From the NCBI GenBank assembly GCA_963744575.1, contig CAVUUF010000019.1, positions 36,103-100,102 on the forward strand: 64,000 nucleotides of DNA. The letters run 5' to 3'. Both the position numbers and the translations under genes were made by a program. This DNA is from Palsa-504 sp963744575. GTDB taxonomy: Bacteria; Actinomycetota; Actinomycetes; Streptosporangiales; Streptosporangiaceae. Position 1 is the first letter of the stretch, and every line of letters starts with the position of its first letter. Positions 50,111 to 58,797 of the stretch are shown here, in pieces. Below the pieces are notes generated by a model, which made no database searches, was not told where the DNA came from, and saw only the letters and a program-made list of their open reading frames with translations.

Positions 50111-51042
50111 CCGGCCGGCAGATCACCCGCGCTGGACTCACCACCGCACAGGTCGCCGAGATCCTGGCCCTGGCCGGGACCGCACGCGTGGCCGACGGCG
50201 TGGCGCCGCTGTCCGAGCACGCGCTGCTGCATCTGCGCTATGACCCGGCGGGGCCGGGCCGCGACTTCATCCTCGCCGCCGGGGACGCGATCGCGGGCTA
50301 TGCCCAGCTGGATGCCCCGGCCGGACCGGAGTCGGACGTGACCGGCGAGCTGGTGATCCACCCGGACCACCGGCGGCAAGGGCTCGGCCGGGCCCTGGCC
50401 GGTGAGCTCGTCGCGGCGGCGGGCGGCCACGCGCTCCGGGTCTGGGCGCATGGCGACCTGCCCGCGGCCGCCGGGCTGGCCGCCGCGGCGGGATTCGAGC
50501 GCGTCCGCGCCTTGTGGCAGCTGCGCCGCCCGCTGCGCGACCCGCTCGGCCAGCCGGTCCTCCCGGCCGGCCGGGCGCTGCGCGCCTTCGTTCCGGGCCG
50601 GGACGAAGATGAGTGGCTGAGCCTCAACGGCCGGGCGTTCGCCAAGCATCCCGAGCAGGGCGGCTGGACCAGGCGCGACCTCGAGGTGCGCGAGCGGGAG
50701 CCGTGGTTCGATCCGGCGGGCTTCTTCATCGCGGACAAGGACGGGACGATGGCGGGTTTCCACTGGACCAAGGTGCACCCGCAGGACCCCGACGCTCCCG
50801 GCGACCCGTCCTCGCCGGCCGTCGGGGAGGTCTACGTGGTCGGGGTCGATCCCGCCGAGCAGGGCAGCGGCCTGGGCCGCGCGCTCACCCTGGCCGGGCT
50901 GCGTCACCTGCGCGACCTCGGCCTGACCCAGGTGATGCTCTACGTGGACGAGGACAACGTCCCGGCGATCAGGATGTATGAGGCCCTCGGGTTCACCCGG
51001 GCCAGGGTGGACGCCATGTACCGGCGCCAGCCCGCGGGCTAG
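50107..51042 (+). CDS. mshD: Mycothiol acetyltransferase MshD
   Basis: 311 residues with two GNAT domains. The N-terminal acetyl-CoA loop is HPDHRRQGLGRAL, the C-terminal one VGVDPAEQGSGLGRALT, with MLYVDEDNVPAIRMYEALGF and the middle signature FAKHPEQGGWTRRDLEVREREPWFD typical of MshD. It acetylates the cysteine amino group in the last step of mycothiol synthesis. Same order glnR-mshD as in Streptomyces. Confidence 0.95.
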   Translation: MTGRQITRAGLTTAQVAEILALAGTARVADGVAPLSEHALLHLRYDPAGPGRDFILAAGDAIAGYAQLDAPAGPESDVTGELVIHPDHRRQGLGRALAGELVAAAGGHALRVWAHGDLPAAAGLAAAAGFERVRALWQLRRPLRDPLGQPVLPAGRALRAFVPGRDEDEWLSLNGRAFAKHPEQGGWTRRDLEVREREPWFDPAGFFIADKDGTMAGFHWTKVHPQDPDAPGDPSSPAVGEVYVVGVDPAEQGSGLGRALTLAGLRHLRDLGLTQVMLYVDEDNVPAIRMYEALGFTRARVDAMYRRQPAG

Positions 51043-51197
51043 CCGCCGTGGATCCCGAGCGCTTCGTCGAGTTCGTCGGCCGTGAGCGGGCGGTCGGTGG
51101 CCGCCACCGCGGTCAGCACCTCGGCGTAGAGTTCGATCTCGTCAAGGGCGTCACGGTCGTGGACACGAAGGTCCAGCTGCCTCGGAATCGTGCTCAC
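51039..51197 (-). CDS. Small hypothetical protein beside mshD
   Basis: 52 residues if started at GTG 51197: STIPRQLDLRVHDRDALDE and a helical acidic C-terminus ending EALGIHGG. GGAGG directly abuts this GTG, so initiation is odd: ATT at 51188 would have normal spacing, and a longer frame reaches 51251. It converges on mshD with a 4-base overlap. Family not recognised, though small proteins of this kind occur next to mshD in other actinomycetes. Confidence 0.55.
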   Translation of the reverse strand: MSTIPRQLDLRVHDRDALDEIELYAEVLTAVAATDRPLTADELDEALGIHGG

Positions 51198-51658
51198 CTC
51201 CGGCGCTGATCGCGACTCCGTTCGCTTACCGCCCAGGTTACGTGCCGACACTGCCCCTCCGCATGACCCATCAGGGTCATTCGCCTACCACCTTTACGTG
51301 CGGTTTTACCCACCTGGACGGTAACGATTCCGGCAAACGCCGGCCCAGTCGCCGTCAATCAGGTAAGGCGTGCCACATGAGTCACATCAGCATCCCGGTA
51401 CAAAGAGCCTAGGGAGCGCAACAACACTCATCCTGATGCGGAAGTACACCAACAGGTACGCTAGGGCGTTCCGGTTGCGCACTTCCGTGGTCACAGTGAA
51501 GAGTCATCGCGTATTCGTCCCGTGTAATCCGCCCCGGAGCGCGCATACTACAGAAGGGGCCGTCCCGCCGGATCACCTAGGCGACCCGGCGTCGGTTCGC
51601 CGCTAGAACTCCGGACACCATTCCCGCCCACTTCGGCCAAACATGATCTCGGGAAGCC
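51198..51658. other. Long non-coding region upstream of the DivIVA-like gene
   Basis: No convincing gene. It contains ATGACCC/GGGTCAT (51263-51269 and 51274-51280, spacer atca), an operator-like inverted repeat, and presumably the promoters of both flanking genes. A CGGAAGT/ACTTCCG pair is also present further downstream. Confidence 0.5.
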
Positions 51659-52732
51659 ATGAATGACAACAGTGATCTCCTGCCGAACCTCGTTCACGAA
51701 GACGCCTTCGAAATGCAGATGCGCGGGTACAGCCGCCGTCAGGTGGATGAGTTCATCGCCAGGTGCCGCAGTCAGATCCGTGATCTAGAGCAGCGGCTTG
51801 CCCGTGCCCTGGACGAGGACGAGGGACTGCGGCGCGACCTGGCCACGGCGCGCCAGCAGGCGCTCGGGGCCAAGCCCGCGCACGAGGAAGTCAGCGAGCG
51901 CATCGCCCAGATCCTCAAGCTGGCCGACGACGAGGCCAGATCCCAGAAGTCCAAGGCCCATGAGGACATCGCCAGGCAGCGGAACGACGCCCAGACCGAC
52001 GCGGAGAAGTTCCGCGCCGAGGCGCGCGAGCAAGCCGAGCGCATGCTCACCGCGGCCCAGGAACAGGCCGAGCGGGCGATCACGTCCGCGCGGGCCGAGG
52101 CGGAGAAGACGGTTACCGCGGCGCGCAACGAGGCCGAGAAGACGCTGACCAGTGCGCGCAACGAGGCGGAGCGCACCACGACCGAGGCGCGGAAGAAGTC
52201 GGAAAGCGCGCTGGCCAGCGCGAAGGCCCAGGCGAAGAAGGCGCTCGACGAGGCGACCGCGCGCGCCACCGCCATCCACGACGGCGCGGAGCGCCGCCTG
52301 AACCTGCTGTCCACCAGGCACGCGGAAACGATCAAGCGGCTCACCGACATCCTGGACGGGGTGTCCAGCCTGGTCGCCAGCGAGACCGCCCGCACGTCGC
52401 TGGAAGACGAGGTCGACCAGGCCACCGCCAAGGCGGTCGGTGGCTCCGGATCCAACGGCGCGCCGCGTCCGGAAGCTGCTCCCCGCCCGGCGGGCCCGGG
52501 CGGCCCGGCGGGCCGTGGGGGCCCGGCGGGCCCGGCCGGCCCGCAGCAGGCCGCGCCGACCCGGCCTCAGCCGTCTCCGGGTTCGCCGCAGCCGCCCCGG
52601 GCCCAGCCGGCTCCGGCACCGCCTCCGTCGGCCCAGGCCCAGGGGAAGCAGCAGGCGCCGACCCGCTCCGCGCTGATCGACCCCGAGGAGCAGACCGAGG
52701 GCGTCCGCATCGTGCCCCGCCGCGACAGTTAG
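51659..52732 (+). CDS. DivIVA-domain coiled-coil protein
   Basis: 357 residues. The N-terminus (DAFEMQMRGYSRRQVDEFIARCR) is the DivIVA membrane-curvature domain. A coiled coil of about 200 residues follows, with repeated 11-residue units such as SARAEAEKTVTAARNEAEKTLTS, then a Gly/Pro/Ala-rich tail. Such proteins organise polar growth or the cell envelope scaffold. It is not the main DivIVA next to ftsZ. It is convergent with the Ppx/GppA gene (4-base overlap). Confidence 0.85.
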   Translation: MNDNSDLLPNLVHEDAFEMQMRGYSRRQVDEFIARCRSQIRDLEQRLARALDEDEGLRRDLATARQQALGAKPAHEEVSERIAQILKLADDEARSQKSKAHEDIARQRNDAQTDAEKFRAEAREQAERMLTAAQEQAERAITSARAEAEKTVTAARNEAEKTLTSARNEAERTTTEARKKSESALASAKAQAKKALDEATARATAIHDGAERRLNLLSTRHAETIKRLTDILDGVSSLVASETARTSLEDEVDQATAKAVGGSGSNGAPRPEAAPRPAGPGGPAGRGGPAGPAGPQQAAPTRPQPSPGSPQPPRAQPAPAPPPSAQAQGKQQAPTRSALIDPEEQTEGVRIVPRRDS

Positions 52733-53688
52733 GCTCGCGGCCCGGGTAACTGGTCCAGGCCCTGCGCGAGCATGTCCAGGCGCCGCAGGATGACGCCCTC
52801 GCGCAGGGCCCACGGGCAGAGTTCGATCTGGTCGACGCCGAGCAGGTCGAGGATGGCGTCGGCGACGACGGCTCCGGCCGGCAGCTGGGCCACCCGGCTG
52901 GCCGAAACCCCGGGCAGCTTGAGCCGCTCGGCCTGCCTCATCGTGGGCAACCGCCCGGCCAGGGCCGCTACGTCTGCGTGCCGCAGGACGCGCGTGACGT
53001 AGGGGCCTTCGCCGGACGGGGCGGCCCCGGCAATCCGGGCCAGCTGCCGGAAGGTCTTCGAGGTTCCCACCACCTGATCCGGCGGGCCGTGGCGCAGCAT
53101 GCCGCCCGTCTGCCTGGCGATCTCGGCTCGCACGTGCTTGCGCATGCGCCGCACGTCCTGCGCCGAGGGCGGGTCGGCGCCGAGCCAGTCCCGGGTCAGG
53201 CGCCCGGCGCCGAGCGGCAGCGAGGCCATCGCGTCCGGTTCCTCGTCGATCCCGGACGCCACCTCGAGCGAGCCGCCGCCGATGTCGATCACCAGCAGCC
53301 GCCCCGAGGACCAGCCGAACCAGCGCCGGGCGGCGAGGAAGGTGACCCGCGCTTCCTCGTGGCCGGTCATCACGTCGATCTGGGTGCCAGTCTGCTTGCG
53401 GATCCTGGCCAGGACCTGCTCGCCGTTCACGGCATCCCGGACGGCCGAGGTGGCGAACGCGATGATCTCCTCGACGCCCTTGTCCTCCGCGATGCGCAGC
53501 GCCTCTTCGATTTCCCGGCGCAGGCTGCCCTCGCCCGCCGCGGACAGCGAGCTGCCGTCCTCGAGATGCGCGGCCAGCCGGAGTCCGGCCTTGTGTGAGA
53601 AGGCCGGCATGGGCCGCGCCCCCCGGTAGGCGTCCACCACGAGCAAGTGCACCGTGTTCGACCCGACATCCAGCACCCCAAGTCGCAT
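52729..53688 (-). CDS. Ppx/GppA family exopolyphosphatase
   Basis: 319 residues. The ASKHA-fold phosphatase motifs are LGVLDVGSNTVHLLVVDA, FATSAVRDAVN, GHEEARVTFLAARRWF and LLVIDIGGGSLEVASG. It hydrolyses polyphosphate or pppGpp-type substrates. Shorter than E. coli Ppx/GppA because the C-terminal domains are missing, as is usual for actinobacterial Ppx2-type proteins. Confidence 0.92.
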   Translation of the reverse strand: MRLGVLDVGSNTVHLLVVDAYRGARPMPAFSHKAGLRLAAHLEDGSSLSAAGEGSLRREIEEALRIAEDKGVEEIIAFATSAVRDAVNGEQVLARIRKQTGTQIDVMTGHEEARVTFLAARRWFGWSSGRLLVIDIGGGSLEVASGIDEEPDAMASLPLGAGRLTRDWLGADPPSAQDVRRMRKHVRAEIARQTGGMLRHGPPDQVVGTSKTFRQLARIAGAAPSGEGPYVTRVLRHADVAALAGRLPTMRQAERLKLPGVSASRVAQLPAGAVVADAILDLLGVDQIELCPWALREGVILRRLDMLAQGLDQLPGPRA

Positions 53689-53804
53689 ACCTTGACGCTA
53701 CCCTGCCAATGGTCGCGGGAAATGCCTGGTTGAGCCCCTGGCCCGGGGATCTGCCCGGGTGGTGCCGAACGACCGGCCTGCACGCCGCGTGAGGAGGCTT
53801 AACG

Positions 53805-55190
53805 ATGCGGAACGGGGAGGTATCGTACTGGTGGCACCCGCACGGCATCCCGGCACGGCGGCCCGCGCTGCCCGGCGGCACCGAGGCGGACGTGTGCATC
53901 GTCGGCGCCGGCTACACCGGCCTGTGGACCGCCTACTACCTCAACCGGGCCGACCCCGGCCTGCGCATCGTCCTGCTCGAGGCGAGCTTCGCCGGGTTCG
54001 GCGCCTCCGGCCGTAACGGCGGCTGGGTGACGGCCACCCTGCCCGGGTCACGGGCCCGCTACGCCAGCCACCCGCGGGGCCAGGCCGCCGTCCGGGAACT
54101 CGAGCGGCAGCTCCGCGACACGGTCGACGAGGTGGCCAGGGTCTGCGCGGCCGAGGGCATCGACGCCGGCCTGGTCAAGGGCGGCACGCTCACCGTCGCC
54201 ACCTCGGCGGCGCAGGACACCAGGCTGCGCCGCCGGCTGGAGCAGGAACGGGCGTGGGGCGATGACTCCGGGATCGTTCGGTATCTGAGCAGGGAGGAGC
54301 TGGACGAGCGGGTCCGGGTGACCGGGGCGGCCGGGGCCCTGTACTCGCCGCACTGCGCCCGGGTCCAGCCCGCCGAGCTGGTGGCCGGGCTGGCCGAGGT
54401 CGTCACCGGGGCCGGGGTCCGGCTGTACGAGGCCACCCCGGTGACGTCGATCTCACCGGGACGGGCCCGCACCGCGGCCGGGGACGTGCGGGCGCCGTAC
54501 ATCGTGCGCTGCACCGAGGGGTTCACGGCGGACGTGCCCGGCCAGCACCGGACGCTACTGCCGATGAACAGCTCCATGATCGTCACCGGCCCGCTCGGCG
54601 ACGAGGCCTGGAAGGCGATCGGCTGGGACGGCTTCGAGACGATCGGCGACGAGGCGCACGCGTATATCTACGCCCAGCGCACCCCGGACGGCCGGATCGC
54701 GCTCGGCGGCCGCGGCATCCCCTACCGCTTCGGCTCCGGCCTGGACCACGACGGCGCCATCGCGCCGTCGACGATCGCGCAGCTCGGCCGGATCTTGCGC
54801 CGGATGTTTCCCGCCGCGACCGGGGCCGGCCTGGAGCACGCGTGGTGTGGCGTGCTCGGGGTGCCGCGGGACTGGTGCGCCACGGTCACCCTGGACGCGG
54901 GCACCGGCCTCGGCTGGGCCGGCGGCTACTCGGGGCACGGGGTGGCCGCGGCCAACCTGGCCGGCCGCACGCTCGCCGACCTGGTGCGGGGCGTCCCCAG
55001 CCCGCTGACCAGCTTGCCCTGGGTGGGTCATCGCTCGCCACGCTGGGAACCCGAACCCGCCCGCTGGGCCGGCGTGCATGGCCTCTACGCCCTGTACCGG
55101 ACGGCGGACCGGCTGGAATCCGCGCGCGGGACCGAGCGCACCTCGGTGCTGGCCCGGGCGGGCGACCTGATCTCCGGCATCCCGCACTAG
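53805..55190 (+). CDS. FAD-dependent oxidoreductase (DAO/PuuB-like)
   Basis: 461 residues. The FAD dinucleotide-binding motif is VCIVGAGYTGLWTAYYLNR, followed by GFGASGRNGGWV, typical of gamma-glutamylputrescine oxidase-like (PuuB) and glycine/sarcosine oxidase-type enzymes. The C-terminal WAGGYSGHGVAAANLAGRTLADL is the second FAD-contacting motif. Substrate is probably an amine or amino acid but cannot be fixed from sequence. An upstream spacer of 116 bases separates it from the divergent Ppx/GppA gene. Confidence 0.88.
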   Translation: MRNGEVSYWWHPHGIPARRPALPGGTEADVCIVGAGYTGLWTAYYLNRADPGLRIVLLEASFAGFGASGRNGGWVTATLPGSRARYASHPRGQAAVRELERQLRDTVDEVARVCAAEGIDAGLVKGGTLTVATSAAQDTRLRRRLEQERAWGDDSGIVRYLSREELDERVRVTGAAGALYSPHCARVQPAELVAGLAEVVTGAGVRLYEATPVTSISPGRARTAAGDVRAPYIVRCTEGFTADVPGQHRTLLPMNSSMIVTGPLGDEAWKAIGWDGFETIGDEAHAYIYAQRTPDGRIALGGRGIPYRFGSGLDHDGAIAPSTIAQLGRILRRMFPAATGAGLEHAWCGVLGVPRDWCATVTLDAGTGLGWAGGYSGHGVAAANLAGRTLADLVRGVPSPLTSLPWVGHRSPRWEPEPARWAGVHGLYALYRTADRLESARGTERTSVLARAGDLISGIPH

Positions 55191-55226
55191 ATGTCCGCTG
55201 CACGTCCGGCATCGCGGTATACCGGC

Positions 55227-55988
55227 TCACCAGGACGCGAGCGTGGCCACCAGGAGTTCGTAACTGAGCAGGCGCCGCTGACCCACGACTTCCCGCCAGG
55301 CTTCCTGTTGATCGGCGTTGGCATTCCTGGCCACGCTGGCATCCACGGCGTCGTAAGCGACGTGATACACGGCGTCCACCTCGCCGGTTCCCCTGGCGAT
55401 CGAGGCGAGCCTGCTGGGAAGCGGTTCGGCGGTCACCGTCACCAGATGAGGCTGCCTGCCCCGGCGGTGACGGATCATCTGCAGGCACTCGTGCCGGATA
55501 TTCTGCACCCGGTCGGAGCGGATGGTCCATTTGCACGAGATCGCCGCGTGCAGGGGCGGTAGCCCGGAAGCGGTGGCCAGGTTGCCGAGGGCGACGGTGA
55601 CGTCCGGCTTGATGAGGTAGTCCGTGCCGATAGTGATCCGCAGTTCAGGATGGCCGCGCACCAGCTCGTCCACCTGGCTGAGGTGGGCGTACTGGTCGAA
55701 CTTGGTAATGATCACGCCGCGGGCCACCATCCAGCCGCGATCGGGATGCAGGCCAGGGAGTGCGCTGGCCAGGTGGTCACGGACTTCCTGTTCCAGCGGG
55801 GCGCCGGGATCCTTCGGGACGTCGGAGATCTCGTCCCTGGTCACGGCGAGTTCATCGAGCATGCCCGCGCCGATCCGCATCGACTCCGCGTTGTCCACGT
55901 CTGCGAAGTTCGGCACCAGTGGCCAGCCGAGCTTGTTCTTCGCGCTCGGCTTCCAGCCGAGCAGGGAACGGGCAAACGGCGCGGTCAC
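55227..55988 (-). CDS. NgoMIV-type type II restriction endonuclease
   Basis: 253 residues. The family signature KPDVTVAL followed by AAISCKWTIRSDRVQNIRHECL gives the PD...(S)CK catalytic pattern of NgoMIV/Cfr10I/SgrAI enzymes (here PD plus SCK), and TDYLIKPD precedes it. NgoMIV recognises GCCGGC. GTG start with AAGGGGG upstream. It follows the methyltransferase gene by 27 bases on the same strand. The target site is inferred from family and from the adjacent m5C methylase. Confidence 0.85.
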   Translation of the reverse strand: MTAPFARSLLGWKPSAKNKLGWPLVPNFADVDNAESMRIGAGMLDELAVTRDEISDVPKDPGAPLEQEVRDHLASALPGLHPDRGWMVARGVIITKFDQYAHLSQVDELVRGHPELRITIGTDYLIKPDVTVALGNLATASGLPPLHAAISCKWTIRSDRVQNIRHECLQMIRHRRGRQPHLVTVTAEPLPSRLASIARGTGEVDAVYHVAYDAVDASVARNANADQQEAWREVVGQRRLLSYELLVATLASW

Positions 55989-56015
55989 GTCCGGCCCCCT
56001 TCCCGCGGCAGGAGG

Positions 56016-57017
56016 TCAGCCCGCAGCCAGGCTCGCGTGGTGACCAAGGTCGGTAGCTTGCGGTACCGTGCTGGTCGCTTCCAGGGCGGGCCGGATCGCG
56101 CCGCCCAGGGCCCGGGCCGCCGGCGGGGGAAAGGCATTGCCGACCTGACGATAGGCAGCTGTCTTGCGACCGGAGAATATCCAGCTGTCGGGGAAACCCT
56201 GAATACGGGCCACCATCCGCGTGGTCAGCTTGGGCAGCTGGTGCAGCGGGAAATCAGGCCCGGGCGGCTCACCGGCGACGCCGAGCCCGTCGACGCCGAG
56301 TGCCTTCCATGATTCGCGCGCCCGGGTGGGCCCCAGATCAGGCCCACCGTGCTTCTTGCTGCCGCCGACGATGGTCGGGGCGATCCCGTGGGCGCGCTCG
56401 CGCCAGGCGTCCGCTCCCGGCCAGCCTCGTTCGGCCATCAGGTCATGCAGGGCCTGACCGACCGTGGGCGGCGGCACCGGTGACGGCGCGGGCCACTGGA
56501 AGTGGGCCGCCCAGGGCTCCTTGATGGCCACGAGCACGAACCTTGGCCGCAGCTGCGATACCCCGTGCTCGCTGGCGTGCACCAGATCCCACCAGGTCTG
56601 GTAACCCAGGCCATGGAGCTGCTCGAGCACCTGCGCCCGGTAGGTATCAAAGCGGCGGGTGGCCAGCCCGCGCACGTTCTCCAGCAGGACCGCCCGCGGA
56701 CTGATCTCCGCGACCAGGCGGAGCGCCTGGGGGAACAGATCCCTGTCATCGTCCTGGCCGAGCTGCTTGCCCGCGATGGAAAAGGGCGGGCACGGCACGC
56801 CGCCGGACAGCAGGTCGACGCCCGAGAACGCGCGCCCGTCCACGTTGTGCACGTCGTCCTCGATGATCTTCCACTCGGATCCGCGGTTGCGGCGGAGCGT
56901 CTCGCAGGCGTCCGGGTCCAGCTCGACCGCCGCTTCGTGCGTGAACCCGGCTTGCTCCAGCCCCAGTGACTGCCCGCCGGCCCCGGCGCAGATCTCCAGA
57001 CAGGTCAGTTCAGCCAC
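56016..57017 (-). CDS. DNA (cytosine-5) methyltransferase, partner of the NgoMIV-type nuclease
   Basis: 333 residues from GTG 57017 (GGAGGG upstream). Motif I is LEICAGAGGQSLGLEQAGF, motif IV GGVPCPPFSIAGKQLG with the catalytic Cys, motif VI ENVRGL, motif VIII QLRPRFVLVAI and the C-terminal QVGNAFPPPAARAL. It would protect the host from the restriction enzyme encoded downstream. A longer frame to 57260 adds non-homologous sequence. Confidence 0.9.
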   Translation of the reverse strand: MAELTCLEICAGAGGQSLGLEQAGFTHEAAVELDPDACETLRRNRGSEWKIIEDDVHNVDGRAFSGVDLLSGGVPCPPFSIAGKQLGQDDDRDLFPQALRLVAEISPRAVLLENVRGLATRRFDTYRAQVLEQLHGLGYQTWWDLVHASEHGVSQLRPRFVLVAIKEPWAAHFQWPAPSPVPPPTVGQALHDLMAERGWPGADAWRERAHGIAPTIVGGSKKHGGPDLGPTRARESWKALGVDGLGVAGEPPGPDFPLHQLPKLTTRMVARIQGFPDSWIFSGRKTAAYRQVGNAFPPPAARALGGAIRPALEATSTVPQATDLGHHASLAAG

Positions 57018-57199
57018 GGTCCCTCCAGTCCTCGCGCCATGCCTCATTGTGCCCGCCGGCACCGACAGCCGGGCGTATCCCACGCCGATAGGTACCTGCA
57101 GCCGGCGCACCGAGTCTGCGGTCCAGCGGCCGGCCCGGCTAGCATGAGCCATCCGCCGGACGAGCCGGGCGCCGGCTTCGCCGCCGCGGCGGCGCTTGC

Positions 57200-58081
57200 T
57201 CAGCCGAAGTAGTGGCCCTTGTCCAGGTCCTCGAGGAGCCCGGGCTGGACCGGCCGCCACCGGAGCAGCTCACGGGTCAGGGCGCTGGATGCCGGCTGGT
57301 CGATCGCGAGGATCTGCCCCAGCCAGCCGAAATCGCCGGCCGGGACGGAAGCGGCCGGCAGGTTCAGGTGACGGCCGATTACCTCGGCGATGTCGCGGAC
57401 CGGCACGCCCTCGTCGCCGACCGCGTGCAGCCGCGATCCCGCCGGGGCCTGCTCCACCGCCAGCCGGAACAGGTGGGCGGCGTCCAGCACGTGCACCGCG
57501 GGCCAGCGGCTGGCCCCGTCGCCGACGTAGCCGGAGACGCCCGAGTCGCGGGCGATCGCGACCAGGCGGGCGATGAAGCCGTGACGATCGCCGTCACCGT
57601 GGACCGTTCGGGGTAGTCCCATGACGGAGGACCGGACGTCCCGGGCCGCCATGTCAAGCGCCGCCTGGCCGTTCGCGGCCCGGCCGGCCACGGGCGAACC
57701 GGGGGCGGACTCGTCGCGCTCGGTCGCCACCCGTCCCGGCACCGCGGCCGTCCCGGAGGCGATGACCAGGGGCTTGCCGGAACCCTCGAGCGCGGCGCCC
57801 ATCGTCTCGATGGCGCGCCGGTCGGCGCTCACCGACGTCTCGAAGTCGGTGAAATCGTGGATGAACGCGAGATGGATGACCCCGTCCGAACCGGCGGCCC
57901 CGGCGCGCAGGGTATCCAGGTCGTCCAGGTCACCGCGGAGCACCTCGGCTCCGGCGGCGTCGATGGCGGCGGCCGAGGAGTCCGACCTGGCGAGCCCGAG
58001 GACCCGGTGACCCGCGCCGAGGAGCTCGGGGAGGACGGCCGAGCCGATCCAGCCGGACGCGCCCGTGACGAATACCCGCAT
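57200..58081 (-). CDS. NAD(P)-binding SDR-type epimerase/reductase
   Basis: 293 residues from ATG 58081. The Rossmann start is VFVTGASGWIGSAVLPELLGAGH, followed by GDLDDLDTLRAGAAGSDGVIHLAF. The usual YxxxK is not clear (the region reads AANGQAALDMAARD), so it is an atypical extended SDR. TetR-type regulator is divergent, with two operators between. Substrate unknown. Confidence 0.85.
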   Translation of the reverse strand: MRVFVTGASGWIGSAVLPELLGAGHRVLGLARSDSSAAAIDAAGAEVLRGDLDDLDTLRAGAAGSDGVIHLAFIHDFTDFETSVSADRRAIETMGAALEGSGKPLVIASGTAAVPGRVATERDESAPGSPVAGRAANGQAALDMAARDVRSSVMGLPRTVHGDGDRHGFIARLVAIARDSGVSGYVGDGASRWPAVHVLDAAHLFRLAVEQAPAGSRLHAVGDEGVPVRDIAEVIGRHLNLPAASVPAGDFGWLGQILAIDQPASSALTRELLRWRPVQPGLLEDLDKGHYFG

Positions 58082-58092
58082 GAGAAACCTCC

Positions 58093-58113
58093 TGATGTCA
58101 GTGACTGCCATCA
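58093..58113. promoter_or_regulatory. TetR operator 1
   Basis: A 21-base palindrome with TGATG and CATCA ends around CAGTGACTG, in the 77-base divergent region, immediately upstream of the SDR start. Confidence 0.75.
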
Positions 58114-58123
58114 GGTTAGCACG

Positions 58124-58144
58124 TGATGCCAGTCACTGTCATCA
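58124..58144. promoter_or_regulatory. TetR operator 2
   Basis: A second 21-base palindrome with TGATG and CATCA ends around CAGTCACTG, 31 bases from operator 1 (about three helical turns) and 14 bases upstream of the TetR start codon. Confidence 0.75.
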
Positions 58145-58158
58145 CATAGCATCATGCC

Positions 58159-58734
58159 ATGGGTCGATGGGAGCCGAACGCGCGCGGCCGGCTGGCCAAG
58201 GCGGCCATGGAGCTCTACGCCGAGCAAGGATTCGATCAGACCACGGTCGCGGAGATCGCCGCGCGGGCCGGATTGACCGAGCGCACGTTCTTCCGGCATT
58301 TCACCGACAAGCGCGAGGTCCTGTTCTATGGCACGGAAATGCTGCGGGACCTGCTGGCCCGTGCCGTCGCCGACGCGCCGCCCTCGGCGACAGCGATGGA
58401 CGCCGTGGGCGCGGCCTTCGAAGCCGCGGGTGCCATCCTCCAGGAGAACCCGGAACGGGTCAGGCTGCGCGATGCCATCGTGTCTGCCCACGCGGAGCTG
58501 CGGGAACGCGAGCTGATCAAGCTCGCGGCGTTCGCCTCCGCGACGGCCGGCGCGCTGCGCGACCGCGGTATCCCCGAGCCGGCCGCGAGCCTGGCCGCCG
58601 AGACGGGGGCCGCCGTGTTCAAGGTGGCCTTCGCGCGCTGGATCAGCGAGCCCGGTCAGCCGGACCTGCCGGGGATCATCCGTGCGGCGATGGAGGAACT
58701 GAGGGGCGTGCTCGCGGACCGCGCCCCCGCGTGA
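58159..58734 (+). CDS. TetR-family transcriptional repressor
   Basis: 191 residues. The N-terminal helix-turn-helix is AMELYAEQGFDQTTVAEIAARAGLTERTFFRHF, followed by a helical ligand domain ending in ISEPGQPDLPGIIRAAMEEL. It is divergent from the SDR gene and probably represses it and itself through the two palindromes. The inducer is unknown. Confidence 0.92.
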   Translation: MGRWEPNARGRLAKAAMELYAEQGFDQTTVAEIAARAGLTERTFFRHFTDKREVLFYGTEMLRDLLARAVADAPPSATAMDAVGAAFEAAGAILQENPERVRLRDAIVSAHAELRERELIKLAAFASATAGALRDRGIPEPAASLAAETGAAVFKVAFARWISEPGQPDLPGIIRAAMEELRGVLADRAPA

Positions 58735-58797
58735 CCACAGCGTCCTGCTGCGGAGGCGGACCCAGCATGTTCCGGTAGGGGCGCGCGAGCGGTCACG

